From NCBI RefSeq assembly GCF_021043395.1, contig NZ_JAJNKE010000011.1:1-64000 (forward strand): a DNA stretch of 64,000 nt. Reading direction: 5' to 3'. Shown here piece after piece: positions 17,637-25,293 of the stretch. Positions within the stretch are counted from its first letter, which is position 1; every line of letters starts with the position of its first letter. The notes below the pieces were generated by a model, which did not search any database, was not told the DNA's origin, and saw only the letters and a program-made list of their open reading frames with translations. The stretch comes from Clostridium guangxiense. Its GTDB lineage: Bacteria > Bacillota > Clostridia > Clostridiales > Clostridiaceae. The translations under genes and the position numbers were made by a program.

Positions 17637-18038
17637 ATGAGTAAAAAAATATTTACCAGTGAAGAAATTGAAAATTTATCCCAAAATAAATATGTAAAAA
17701 AGATCAGTAATAAAGCTATCACGTATACTAATGAATTTAAAATTCATTTTATTGCAAAATTTAATAACGGAAAATCTCCAAGATTAATTTTCAAGGAAGC
17801 TGGATTCAATATTAATATAATTGGTTTAAAACGTATTGAATGTGAATCAGACAGATGGAAAAAAGCTTATAATAAAAATGGAGTCTTAGGATTAGATGAT
17901 ACTCGCCACAATAATAGTGGTCGTCCGCGTGAGCGTGAACTTACTAAGGACGATATCATAGCAAAGCAAAATGCTGGAATTGAATATTTAAAAGCGGAGG
18001 TTGCGTTGTTAAAAAAACTAGAGCTGCAAGAAAGGTAG
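17637..18038 (+). CDS. IS3-family transposase OrfA (helix-turn-helix part)
   Basis: A 133-aa protein has a HTH region (TNEFKIHFIAKFNNGKSPRLIFKEAGF), a central DDTRHNNSGRPRE stretch and a C-terminal leucine-zipper-like helix (GIEYLKAEVALLKKLELQE), as in OrfA proteins of the IS150 group. It binds the IS ends. The ATG at 17637 has GAGGTG 9 bases upstream. Its stop TAG directly abuts the GTG of OrfB. Confidence 0.88.
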   Translation: MSKKIFTSEEIENLSQNKYVKKISNKAITYTNEFKIHFIAKFNNGKSPRLIFKEAGFNINIIGLKRIECESDRWKKAYNKNGVLGLDDTRHNNSGRPRERELTKDDIIAKQNAGIEYLKAEVALLKKLELQER

Positions 18039-18959
18039 GTGAGAAAAAGTAAAGTGACTGCAGCAGAAGCATTTGGTTTAATAGAAAATCTAGTTAATAA
18101 TCCTAAGAAAAACCATTTTGATATTAGCCATTTATGTACCTTAGCTGAAGTTTCACGTTCAGGCTATTATAGATATTTAAAAACTAAATCATTAAAACTC
18201 GAACGTGATAACAGTGATTTAGTTGTTAGAGATAATATACTAAAAGCATTTAATTTTAAGGGATATAGGAAAGGATCACGTTCAATTAAAATGATTTTAG
18301 AAAACAGTTTTGGTATTGTATATAACAGGAAACGCATTCAAAGGATTATGAGAAAATATAATATAGTTTGCCCAATAAGAAAAGCTAATCCATATCGAAG
18401 AATGGCCAAAGCAACAAAAGAGCATAGAGTTGTTTCAAATCTTCTTAATAGAAACTTCAAGCAAAACATAGTTGGAAAAGTACTTCTTACTGATATTGCA
18501 TATTTGCCATATGGTACTAATCAGATGGCTTATTTGTCAACCATAAAAGATGCTTCAACTAATGAAATATTATCTTATAATGTGTCAAATAGTCTAGAAT
18601 TAGATATAGTTATGATTACTGTATCTAATTTAATGTCTAATAAAAATCTTAAAATAGCTAGTGACGCATTTATTCATTCGGATCAAGGTGTTCATTATAC
18701 TAGTCCTAAATATCAAAAATTATTAAAAGAAAATAATCTTGGACAATCCATGTCCAGACGCGGTAATTGTTGGGATAATGCTCCTCAAGAATCTTTTTTC
18801 GGTCATCTAAAAGATGAGGTTGATTATAAAAGTTGTACTACATTGGAAGAAGTTGAGAATTCTATTAATAAGCATATTGACTATTATAATAATCATCGTT
18901 ACCAATGGAATTTAAAAAAGCTGACTCCTGTAAAGTACAGGAATCAGCTTTTAGCTTAA
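18039..18959 (+). CDS. IS3-family transposase OrfB (DDE integrase)
   Basis: A 306-aa protein of the rve superfamily follows orfA. An HTH_21 segment (GYRKGSRSIKMILENSFG) precedes the DDE core: TDIAYLPYG near 150, HSDQGVHYTSPKYQ near 211 and the Glu of NAPQESFFGHLKDE near 246. Translation starts at GTG 18039 immediately after the orfA TAG (TAGGTG) with AGAAAGG upstream. This suggests stop-restart coupling in place of the usual -1 frameshift, because both alternative frames through the A-run meet stops. The gene looks intact. Confidence 0.9.
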   Translation: MRKSKVTAAEAFGLIENLVNNPKKNHFDISHLCTLAEVSRSGYYRYLKTKSLKLERDNSDLVVRDNILKAFNFKGYRKGSRSIKMILENSFGIVYNRKRIQRIMRKYNIVCPIRKANPYRRMAKATKEHRVVSNLLNRNFKQNIVGKVLLTDIAYLPYGTNQMAYLSTIKDASTNEILSYNVSNSLELDIVMITVSNLMSNKNLKIASDAFIHSDQGVHYTSPKYQKLLKENNLGQSMSRRGNCWDNAPQESFFGHLKDEVDYKSCTTLEEVENSINKHIDYYNNHRYQWNLKKLTPVKYRNQLLA

Positions 18960-18992
18960 CCTCTTTTTTAATTGTCCTTGACAATGGGTCCA

Positions 18993-19469
18993 TTTTACAA
19001 TTCAAATAAACCTTTTATTAAACATCATAATGAAAAATATGATGGCAAGTTACATATTTGGGTTGCTACTGAAATAATGTCATTTGGGATGCTATCTAAA
19101 TTATACTCTAATTTAATTCCTGAAGATAAATCATTTATTAAAGCAAATTTTTGAAATTTGAATGTTAAGCTGGTAGATTCTTGGTTGCAATCATTAACGC
19201 ATTTGAGAAATCAATGTGCATATTACGGAAGAATATACAATGAATTTTTTCCAAACGTAAAGATAGCAAATAAGGACAAAGGATATGATCTTGATAAGAG
19301 AAGAATTTTTATACATATAGTTATTATAAAGCATTTGGTATCTGATGATAAAATATGGAATAAATTTTTTATAAGTTTGCAGCAATTAGTTAGTGAATAT
19401 GCTAATTATATTGATTTGCACCTAATAGGTTTTCCAGCAAATTGGGTGGAAATATTATCAAAAATATAG
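18993..19469 (+). pseudogene. Abi-family (AbiD/F, Abi_2) abortive infection gene, 5'-truncated with internal stop
   Basis: From the IS end the frame reads KPFIKHHNEKYDG, LHIWVATEIMSFGMLSKLYSN, an in-frame TGA at 19152, then LVDSWLQSLTHLRNQCAYYG, VSEYANYIDLHLIGFPANW. These blocks are typical of the C-terminal half of Abi_2 proteins, where the RNxxAH-like motif resembles HEPN nucleases (here RNQCAYYGR). The N-terminal half is absent on both sides of the IS. It is a dead phage-defence gene in the tRNA-Arg island. Confidence 0.8.
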
Positions 19470-19812
19470 ATTATATAATTATTTGGCGCATTATTATATA
19501 AGCACTTGCTATGAAAATGGCGGGTGCTTTTTTAGTGTGTACCTCACAGATAAGCTAATAATAAAAAAGGTGTAAATTAATATCAATAAAAATAAAACTC
19601 AAATATAAGCCTTATAGAAGTACTAAAATATATGCTGAAACTATTTAAAATATAGCATTTACATCATATAATAAAACAACACAACAATAACACAACCGGA
19701 GTCAAAAAACTTATGTTTTTAAAGGTAATACATAGAATGCAATAAAGTTTAAATATAGGAAAGTCCCTAGAATAATTAAAAATAAATCTAGGGATTAGTT
19801 TTGATGGATATA
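19470..19812. other. Gene-free stretch with short hairpins
   Basis: It holds AAGCACTTGC...GCGGGTGCTTTTTT near 19500-19532, a plausible terminator, a degenerate copy of the CAAATATAAG...TAAAA repeat near 19586, and a hairpin TCCCTAGA (19764-19771)/TCTAGGGA (19787-19794) downstream of the secreted-protein gene. No coding sequence is seen. Confidence 0.55.
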
Positions 19813-20592
19813 TTAATAATTTAATTGATATCCAAGTGCAGGACTTTTATCATATTGTGCAACAGCACTAATACCTATATCTGCACCACTAGTAAATGAT
19901 ATTGTTGGGTTAACAGTTATACCAATTTGCTGATGTGCGTAATGAAGTACTATGTCACTGCTTCCTGGAGAAGCATGGGCTTTTTTGGCTTGTACACAAA
20001 TGGAACCGTACGGTATATGAGTATTTGAATGACTTATATCAAATTTATAGCCTATTCCGTATGTTTCTTCTTTAATTCTAGAAGTTGTCGCATTAGTAAA
20101 TTCAGTTTGAGAAGTTACTACGTTACCATTATCTAAGTAAACATCATCCATAATCATTGCATATGTGTTAGAATAAGAAAATGTTATATTTGAATCATGA
20201 GCTAATGCAATAAAATCTATTCCAGAGAAAAATGGAACCGTTAGCCATGTATAATATCCAATAATGGTATAATTCTGACCAGAAATATTTGAAGTCCCAA
20301 TTTCCATATCTAATTCCATCCATCCATCATATGTTCCACTTGTTCTTCCAATTAATGCCATTGTATTGGCTGTCGAATTTAATACTGTTGGATTAGAGAC
20401 TGAATTTATATTTTTACGTTCACTAATTGAATTTTTTAACTTATTTATTCTAGTTTCTGAAGAACCTAAATTTAATTCCTGTTTATTAGGTGAAATAGTC
20501 TCTGCATTAGCTTTTATAGGCCAAATAGAAATAATAGCAAGAGCAATGCAAAAAATAAATGCAATTGAAATTAGTTGCTTATTTTTTTTCAT
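19813..20592 (-). CDS. Secreted protein of unknown function
   Basis: The 259-aa product begins MKKNKQLISIAFIFCIALAI and has a signal peptide ending near ANA-ET (about 31). A polar Asn/Ser-rich linker reaches about 70. The rest is beta-rich with repeated aromatic and Ser/Thr residues (GTYDGWMELDMEIGTS, YYTWLTVPFFSGID, HYAHQQIGITVNP) and no cysteine in the mature part except one in ICVQAKK. I do not recognise the family. The start is set at the ATG with GGGGG 8 bases upstream. A deleted copy with the same flanks lies at 30709-31083. It lies in the tRNA-Arg island. Confidence 0.65.
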   Translation of the reverse strand: MKKNKQLISIAFIFCIALAIISIWPIKANAETISPNKQELNLGSSETRINKLKNSISERKNINSVSNPTVLNSTANTMALIGRTSGTYDGWMELDMEIGTSNISGQNYTIIGYYTWLTVPFFSGIDFIALAHDSNITFSYSNTYAMIMDDVYLDNGNVVTSQTEFTNATTSRIKEETYGIGYKFDISHSNTHIPYGSICVQAKKAHASPGSSDIVLHYAHQQIGITVNPTISFTSGADIGISAVAQYDKSPALGYQLNY

Positions 20593-20777
20593 ATTGTATT
20601 CCCCCATCATAAAGATTTATATCATATAACACTTAATCATATTATTAACTATACCCCCTTAAAATTTATATTTTTACAATATATGATATTTAATGAATAT
20701 TATGGCATATAATTAATGAAAAAAGTAAAGAAATATGATATATTTTTTATATAGAGTATTTTTTAGGAGGTTCCAAT

Positions 20778-21280
20778 ATGAAGAAAAAATTAAATTTACT
20801 ATAGGCTTGACCGTGAGTTTCATATTACTAGGAATGTCAATATTTTTATATTATTTGGATTATTCAATTAAAGATAATGATTTACTTATGCAAAAGTATT
20901 TAGTTGGTAAAGGTGTAATTGGAGATAATTTAAAAGTAAAAAAACAGCTTTATTTACAAAATTATAAAATTGTTTTATTTAATTATAGTGATTCTAAAAC
21001 AACATATGCAGTGTTGAAAAGAGGATTAAATAATAGGTATAAATATTTAAATTCAGGAATGTGTTATGGTAATATTTGTAGATTTAAGCATAAAATAGGT
21101 AAACAAACTTATTATATATGTGTTGGTTATAATAGCAATAATAAGTATCTGCAGATATCAACAAATTCGTATTTTAAAAATGATATTTCAAATTATAAAA
21201 TAAAAAATCACAATTATTTTATATTATACAAATTGATTGATCCACATAAATTTTATTATTTTAGATATAGTGATATTTAA
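20778..21280 (+). pseudogene. Small membrane-anchored protein gene, frameshifted in a poly-A run near its start
   Basis: AGGAGG at 20766 and the ATG at 20778 open a frame (MKKKLNLL) that stops at once. A run of six A at 20784-20789 follows the second codon. With seven A the frame becomes MKKKIKFTIGLTVSFILLGM and continues to 21280 (about 167 aa) with one membrane segment and a Lys/Tyr/Asn-rich exported domain. The long downstream frame is otherwise open from 20735 but its earlier ATG has no ribosome site. It is either an inactivating deletion, a phase-variable switch or a slippage-dependent gene. The protein family is unknown. Confidence 0.55.
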
Positions 21281-21294
21281 TTAATGAATATATC

Positions 21295-21390
21295 TCTCAA
21301 TAAAACGCGAATATAAGATTTATGGAGGCATTAAAACACTATGTATTTATAATTTGACAAAAAATGGCAGGTAAATGTTAAATTAATATG
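21295..21390 (+). repeat. Short dispersed repeat, copy 1
   Basis: CGCGAATATAAG...TTAAAACACTATGT...AAAAAATGGC(A)GGTAAATGTTAA is found again at 23172-23280 with the same order of blocks. Confidence 0.6.
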
Positions 21391-21548
21391 ATTAATAATT
21401 TATAAATCCCATTGGGTTTTATTTGGAATTTATAAACACCAAAAATCATTAAAAGTAGCCATAAAATACAATAAGCCAAAATTAAGAAATGGCTTAAAAC
21501 CAAAGGCTAATACAAAATACTGAATTACAAAATAAGCACTCATACACA

Positions 21549-21633
21549 TTCCTAAACCGCGTGCCGGAGGCTCGAATCCCATCGGGCCCACCATATGCAA
21601 ACCTTGTGATATGAATGTATTGCAAGGTTTTTT
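21549..21633 (+). repeat. att-like direct repeat, right copy (tRNA-Arg 3' relic plus terminator)
   Basis: It contains TTCCTAAACCGCGTGCCGG and the T-arm, then the terminator pair AACCTTG/CAAGGTT. Changes in the acceptor region (CGGGCCC in place of CGGGCGC) and the missing 5' half make it a non-functional tRNA relic. It bounds the 4.2-kb island from 17.37 kb. Confidence 0.8.
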
Positions 21634-21664
21634 TATTGTGTGTAATTAAGGAAAGAGGGTGTTG

Positions 21665-21690
21665 CCTTAGCATATTTTTTTATGCTAAGG
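21665..21690. terminator. Perfect 10-bp hairpin
   Basis: CCTTAGCATA (21665-21674) and TATGCTAAGG (21681-21690) enclose a T-only loop. A shortened version, AGCATA/TATGCT with the same T loop, occurs near 33751-33768. Confidence 0.5.
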
Positions 21691-21825
21691 ATATCATATT
21701 TTTAATTTAAAGAATGAAGAAATTTTAAATTTTCAATTAAATAATGAATTATTATCTACACTTACTGATGATATAAAAGTGAAAAATTTACTTCTAGGAA
21801 GATAACAAAATGAGGAGACGAAATT

Positions 21826-22582
21826 TTGAGAGGCAATAATACTTGCATTTGTAAGCTAGAAAAGAGTTTAAATGAAATAATTCCTTTATTAAATAGGGAT
21901 TATTCAAAATATATAGATGATTTACTACCGTATAATATAGCTGATGATGATAAACCATTACCTAAAGAAATAAGAATATTAGTACTGTATTATTTTTAGA
22001 ATTATTAGGTTCAACATATTGTATTATGATAGGATCAAAATCATGTGAAGATAGAATAAGAAGTAACTTGATGAAAATAAAATCATCACAAAAAAGAAAA
22101 ACTTCTGAATGGGGAATAATACAATCAAAACAAGTACCAGGATACATTTTTGATAAACATTTTTATTGTTTGTTGATAAAAAACGAAGGAAATTTAATAA
22201 ATATTAATAACGGGCGAAGTATATTGTTAAATGATGTAAAAGTGATACAGATAGACAGGCTAATTTGTATAGTGGAGAATGATCAAATATAGACTTAGAA
22301 GTACCTTTAAAATCTTTAGTTAGTATGGATGAAAAGTTGGTAAGTTTATATGTTAATATATTATTGGATAATACTATAACTTATAATTTTTTTCTAGATT
22401 ATGATGGAAGAATAAATGTTGATCAGCATGCTTGTGGTGAATTTAATATATCGAAAATGAACGGATGGGGTACTATAGAAGATAATTTTAAGAAAAAATT
22501 ATGTATTGATGTTATTATAGAATTAATTAAGCAAAACAATATTCAAATTGGAGAAATTCAACAAGCAATAACAAAGCTGTAA
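21826..22582 (+). pseudogene. Frameshifted hypothetical gene (three consecutive frames)
   Basis: TTG at 21826 with AGGAGA upstream opens 57 codons (RGNNTCICKLEKSLNEIIPL) ending at TAG 21997. One extra T in the TTTTT run at 21993-21997 would join it to the frame reading LELLGSTYCIMIGSKSCEDR up to 22292. A second shift near 22290 would join IDLEVPLKSLVSMDEKLVSL up to 22582. Joined, this is a 250-aa protein of unknown family. Two shifts suggest decay rather than programmed frameshifting. Confidence 0.55.
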
Positions 22583-22687
22583 AAATCATAAAGCATTTAT
22601 ATATCTATTTTTTATAGAGGTTTCTTAATACATTATTTTTAGTAATATAAAGATATATAAATTAATAAATAATAATAAATAAAATTC

Positions 22688-22716
22688 TTGTAAAATGGTA
22701 ATAATAATAATATAAT
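22688..22716 (+). promoter_or_regulatory. Candidate promoter of the antitoxin RNA
   Basis: TTGTAA (22688-22693), exactly 17 bp, TATAAT (22711-22716). Transcription would run right towards the 3' end of the opposite-strand toxin gene. Confidence 0.55.
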
Positions 22717-22721
22717 TATTG

Positions 22722-22920
22722 TATAGTGAATTGAGCAAATTGGAAAGTAAATTCTACAATTTGGATAATTCACTTTCCAATTTACAGAATTAGACATAAT
22801 AAAAACAGGGTGTTAGTAGCACCCTGTAATATACAATTCAGTTGTATGTAGACAACTGGTAATTTGTTTTAAGTAAATTAAAAAAGTGGCTTACCAATCG
22901 CAAGAGTGGGCTACTTTTTT
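22722..22920 (+). ncRNA. Candidate antisense RNA antitoxin
   Basis: The predicted transcript starts near 22722. It contains an 11-bp stem (AATTGGAAAGT/ACTTTCCAATT), the hairpin ACAGGGTG/CACCCTGT near 22806-22829 and CAGTTGT/ACAACTG near 22841-22860. It ends at the bidirectional terminator AAAAAAGTGGC...GCTACTTTTTT (about 22879-22920). Its last 40 bases are antisense to the toxin mRNA 3' end, the geometry of txpA/RatA-type type I systems. The start and exact length are inferred. Confidence 0.5.
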
Positions 22921-23006
22921 AATTCTTTTATAAGTACGACTATTAGGTTTAATAAAAGCACCAAAAATGATAATGCTGCAAATATTGCCATAATTAAATC
23001 ATACAT
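22911..23006 (-). CDS. Holin-like small membrane toxin of a type I toxin-antitoxin system
   Basis: The 31-residue peptide starts MYDLIMAIFAALSFLVLLLN and ends IKELKK. It is a single membrane helix with a charged Lys tail, the pattern of the putative holin-like toxins (TxpA/BsrG-type) of Firmicutes. AAAGGGGGTGAT lies 5 bases before the ATG, an exceptionally strong ribosome site. The leader can hide it in a hairpin, and an antisense RNA converges from the other side. Such peptides depolarise the membrane when translated. It is too short for routine gene calling and lies in a 970-bp stretch otherwise without genes. Confidence 0.75.
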   Translation of the reverse strand: MYDLIMAIFAALSFLVLLLNLIVVLIKELKK

Positions 23007-23007
23007 A

Positions 23008-23047
23008 GGTATCACCCCCTTTCACGGAAGCGATACCAGTAGCCCAC
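23008..23047 (-). promoter_or_regulatory. Toxin mRNA leader: SD-sequestering hairpin and 5' fold-back sequence
   Basis: In the toxin RNA GGTATCGC (23037-23030) pairs with GTGATACC (23015-23008), holding the Shine-Dalgarno end. Just upstream GTGGGCTACT (23047-23038) is perfectly complementary to AGTAGCCCAC at 22915-22906 after the stop codon. A promoter TTGATA (23104-23099), 17 bp, TAAACT (23081-23076) would start the RNA near 23069. Confidence 0.65.
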
Positions 23048-23171
23048 GCACAACTATATCGAATTGTATGTAAGTAGTTTAACATAATAAGGTATTTATA
23101 TCAATATAATTTTATCAAGTAGAAAGACATGCGGAACAATTATAATAAAAAATATTATAATTATACCAATA

Positions 23172-23280
23172 GAAATAATACGCAAATATAAGCTTCATAA
23201 AAGCGTTTAAACACTATGTGTAATCTAGCTTATAATATTTAGATTTGGCGAAAAAATGGCGGGTAAATGTTAAGTTTACA
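23172..23280 (+). repeat. Short dispersed repeat, copy 2
   Basis: Second copy of the element at 21295-21390 (CGCAAATATAAGC, TTTAAACACTATGTG, AAAAAATGGCGGGTAAATG). The remaining gap to 23443 shows no gene. Confidence 0.6.
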
Positions 23281-23443
23281 GGGCTTTTCTTTATATGATT
23301 TTAGTTGATAATGGTATAAATCAAGACTTGTATCTAAAAATAAATATCTTATTATACGATATGGTACCTACATTTTTATTAACTTTGTTTAACTGAATAA
23401 ACCAAAATATATGGAATAAACTTAAAAATATAAAATAAATGTA

Positions 23444-23472
23444 TTGATATTCTATAAAATAGAATGTATAAT
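23444..23472 (+). promoter_or_regulatory. Promoter with palindromic operator in the spacer
   Basis: TTGATA (23444-23449), 17 bp, TATAAT (23467-23472). The spacer is filled by ATTCTATAAAATAGAAT (23449-23465), a 7-bp-arm dyad. RNA polymerase and a repressor could not bind together, so autorepression by the ArsR-type protein at 23549 is likely. Confidence 0.75.
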
Positions 23473-23548
23473 AAAGATGTAATAAAACATAAATCCTGTA
23501 ATAAAGTATTTTTGAAATAGTTGTCTATATAGAAGGGAAGATAGATCA

Positions 23549-24478
23549 ATGAGCAAGATAGTCGATTTGAATTTGGAAAGAAGCGAAGAAATGTATAATG
23601 TCATTAAGGCATTAGCTTCAGAGGTTAGATTGGAGATAATAAAGCTTTTAAATTATAACAGTTACAATGTGAATGAAATTGCAGAAAAGCTTAATATACC
23701 AACTTCAACCGCTGCATTGAATGTAAAAATGCTTGAGGATGCTGGTATTATTAATACGGAACTGCAGCCAGGGGTGCGAGGCTCTATGAAGGTGTGCAGT
23801 AGAAAGATGGATAAGATTAATATACAACTAGATACATTAGGACTGCATTCCCAAGATAATTCTTTCTATATAAATATGCCTCTTGGAAATTTTGTTGATT
23901 GTGAAGTTTGCCCAACTTGCGGTATGGTAAATGAGAATGGATTTATAGATTCAGAGGATGATCCTAGAAGGTTTTATAATCCTATGAGGACAACAGCCCA
24001 ACTTATTTGGTTTCATAAGGGATATATAGAGTATCGTTTTCCTAATAATATTCTTCAGATAGGAAAAGAAAAATTATTGGAAGTATCTATGGAATTATGT
24101 TCTGAAGCCCCTAATTATAGGAATAATTGGCCGTCAGATATAACGATGTGGATTAATGGAATAGAAATTGGAACTTGGACTAGTCCTGGAGATCTTGGCG
24201 GAAGAAGAGGAAGATTGAATCCAATATGGTGGTCAGATAGTTGTACTCAGTATGGGTTATTGAAAACATGGAAGGTTAATAAAGAAGGTTCTTTCATTGA
24301 TGAAACAAGAATATCAAATATAAAACTTGAGGAATTGAAACTCAAAGATAATAAATTCATAACTGTTCGAATAGGAGTAAAAGAAGATGCTGAAAATGTT
24401 GGGGGAGTAAATATTTTTGGCGAAAAATTTGGTGATTACGAGCAGAATATAGTTATGCGAATAGACTATAGTATGTAA
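23549..24478 (+). CDS. ArsR-type winged-helix regulator with large C-terminal sensor domain
   Basis: Residues 12-85 form an ArsR-like winged helix (ALASEVRLEIIKLLNYNSYN, VNEIAEKLNIPTSTAALNVK). The remaining 220 residues are a beta-rich domain with CEVCPTCG near 117-124, possibly a metal site, and many aromatic residues (WWSDSCTQYG), suggesting carbohydrate sensing. The 309-aa length is far beyond the 100-aa ArsR norm but is known for regulators next to sugar transporters. It precedes a sugar ABC/GH2 operon and probably controls it. GAAGGGAAG lies about 9 bases before the ATG. Confidence 0.78.
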   Translation: MSKIVDLNLERSEEMYNVIKALASEVRLEIIKLLNYNSYNVNEIAEKLNIPTSTAALNVKMLEDAGIINTELQPGVRGSMKVCSRKMDKINIQLDTLGLHSQDNSFYINMPLGNFVDCEVCPTCGMVNENGFIDSEDDPRRFYNPMRTTAQLIWFHKGYIEYRFPNNILQIGKEKLLEVSMELCSEAPNYRNNWPSDITMWINGIEIGTWTSPGDLGGRRGRLNPIWWSDSCTQYGLLKTWKVNKEGSFIDETRISNIKLEELKLKDNKFITVRIGVKEDAENVGGVNIFGEKFGDYEQNIVMRIDYSM

Positions 24479-24748
24479 GATAGAGTAAGTTTGTATAATC
24501 CTAGTTAAGACTATACAAACTTATATATAAATTTTGAGATATGCTATAAGTTATTGCAGTTTTTTATTAAATCGTACATAAAAAATATAATATTACAATA
24601 AATATGTATATATGTTTTTAAAACTATGTATTTATATAATCTGCGAGCTTTATGATTACAGTTGAGGTAAAGTCTATAACGAATATTAAAGAAGATACAA
24701 TCAATTATATTAATAATAATAAAATAGGTATATTTTTGATGATATTAT

Positions 24749-24761
24749 TGAAAACGTTTCA
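24749..24761 (+). promoter_or_regulatory. CcpA catabolite-repression (cre) site
   Basis: TGAAAACGTTTCA fits the cre consensus almost perfectly, including the central CG and flanking dyad. It lies 530 bp before the solute-binding protein gene, with a long hairpin repeat between. Confidence 0.75.
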
Positions 24762-24774
24762 CTAAGTAAAACTA

Positions 24775-25199
24775 TATAGATAAACAAGCTGAAATATTTA
24801 AATTACCAATACCAAATTTATCCTTACAAACTGGAATTTGTCGAGCACTATAGTGAAGGGTTTTACGGTGCTGTGCACGTAAAAGGTGAACTTTTTTATC
24901 TTCAATAAAAAGCTAAGGTTGATTTTCCTCCGTTTCCCTACGGAAAATCTTTAACGTATTTAAATTATTTATTTTTCGTAGAGAAACGGAGAAAAATATT
25001 TCTTAACCTTTTGCCGTGGCAAAAACCTTCACCTTTGACAAGCAAAGCTATGTCAGACCCTTCACTTTTCACATAAGTGAAAAAGTTAGTTTTTTAATGA
25101 GCAGAGCGAATTAAAACCCTTCACTCAGCTCGACAAATTCCAATTTATCAGGATAAATTTGGAGATTGCAATTTTAAAGTTTCAAGTTGTCTATCTATA
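24775..25199. repeat. Long palindromic repeat, family A copy 1 with nested outer inverted ends
   Basis: The 315-bp core (24830-25144) starts ACTGGAATTTGTCGAGC and ends GCTCGACAAATTCCAAT and differs from 56909-57223 at five positions. The outer inverted repeat extends to TATAGATA at 24775 and TATCTATA ending at 25199. Left and right halves share inverted modules, so the whole can fold into one large imperfect hairpin. No protein is encoded. Confidence 0.8.
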
Positions 25200-25293
25200 A
25201 TTAGCCATCAATCTCAATTGTTTTGCTTTCATACGTAAACCTTATCATAGATTTACGTTTAATTATAAAAATATTAATTTTGGGGGAGATAAT

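Larger units (their letters stand above)
17551..18992 (+). mobile_element. IS3-family (IS150-like) insertion sequence
   Basis: The 1442-bp element has inverted ends, TGGACCC at 17551 and GGGTCCA ending at 18992, with partial extension (GACA/TGTC inside). A strong hairpin at 17572-17607 (GACTCTA/TAGAGTC with A and T runs) just inside the left end can block outside transcription. Two reading frames encode the transposase parts. No exact target duplication is visible at the flanks. It sits directly against the 3' part of an Abi-type gene, whose 5' part is missing. Confidence 0.85.

Noticed and set aside
18000-18045. Programmed -1 frameshift joining orfA and orfB
   Set aside because: Shifting at the A-run meets stop codons in both other frames. 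A TAGGTG restart fits better.
22640-22720. AT-rich TAATAATAA tract as a replication origin or iteron array
   Set aside because: Short irregular repeats without DnaA boxes or a replication gene. It reads better as promoter DNA.
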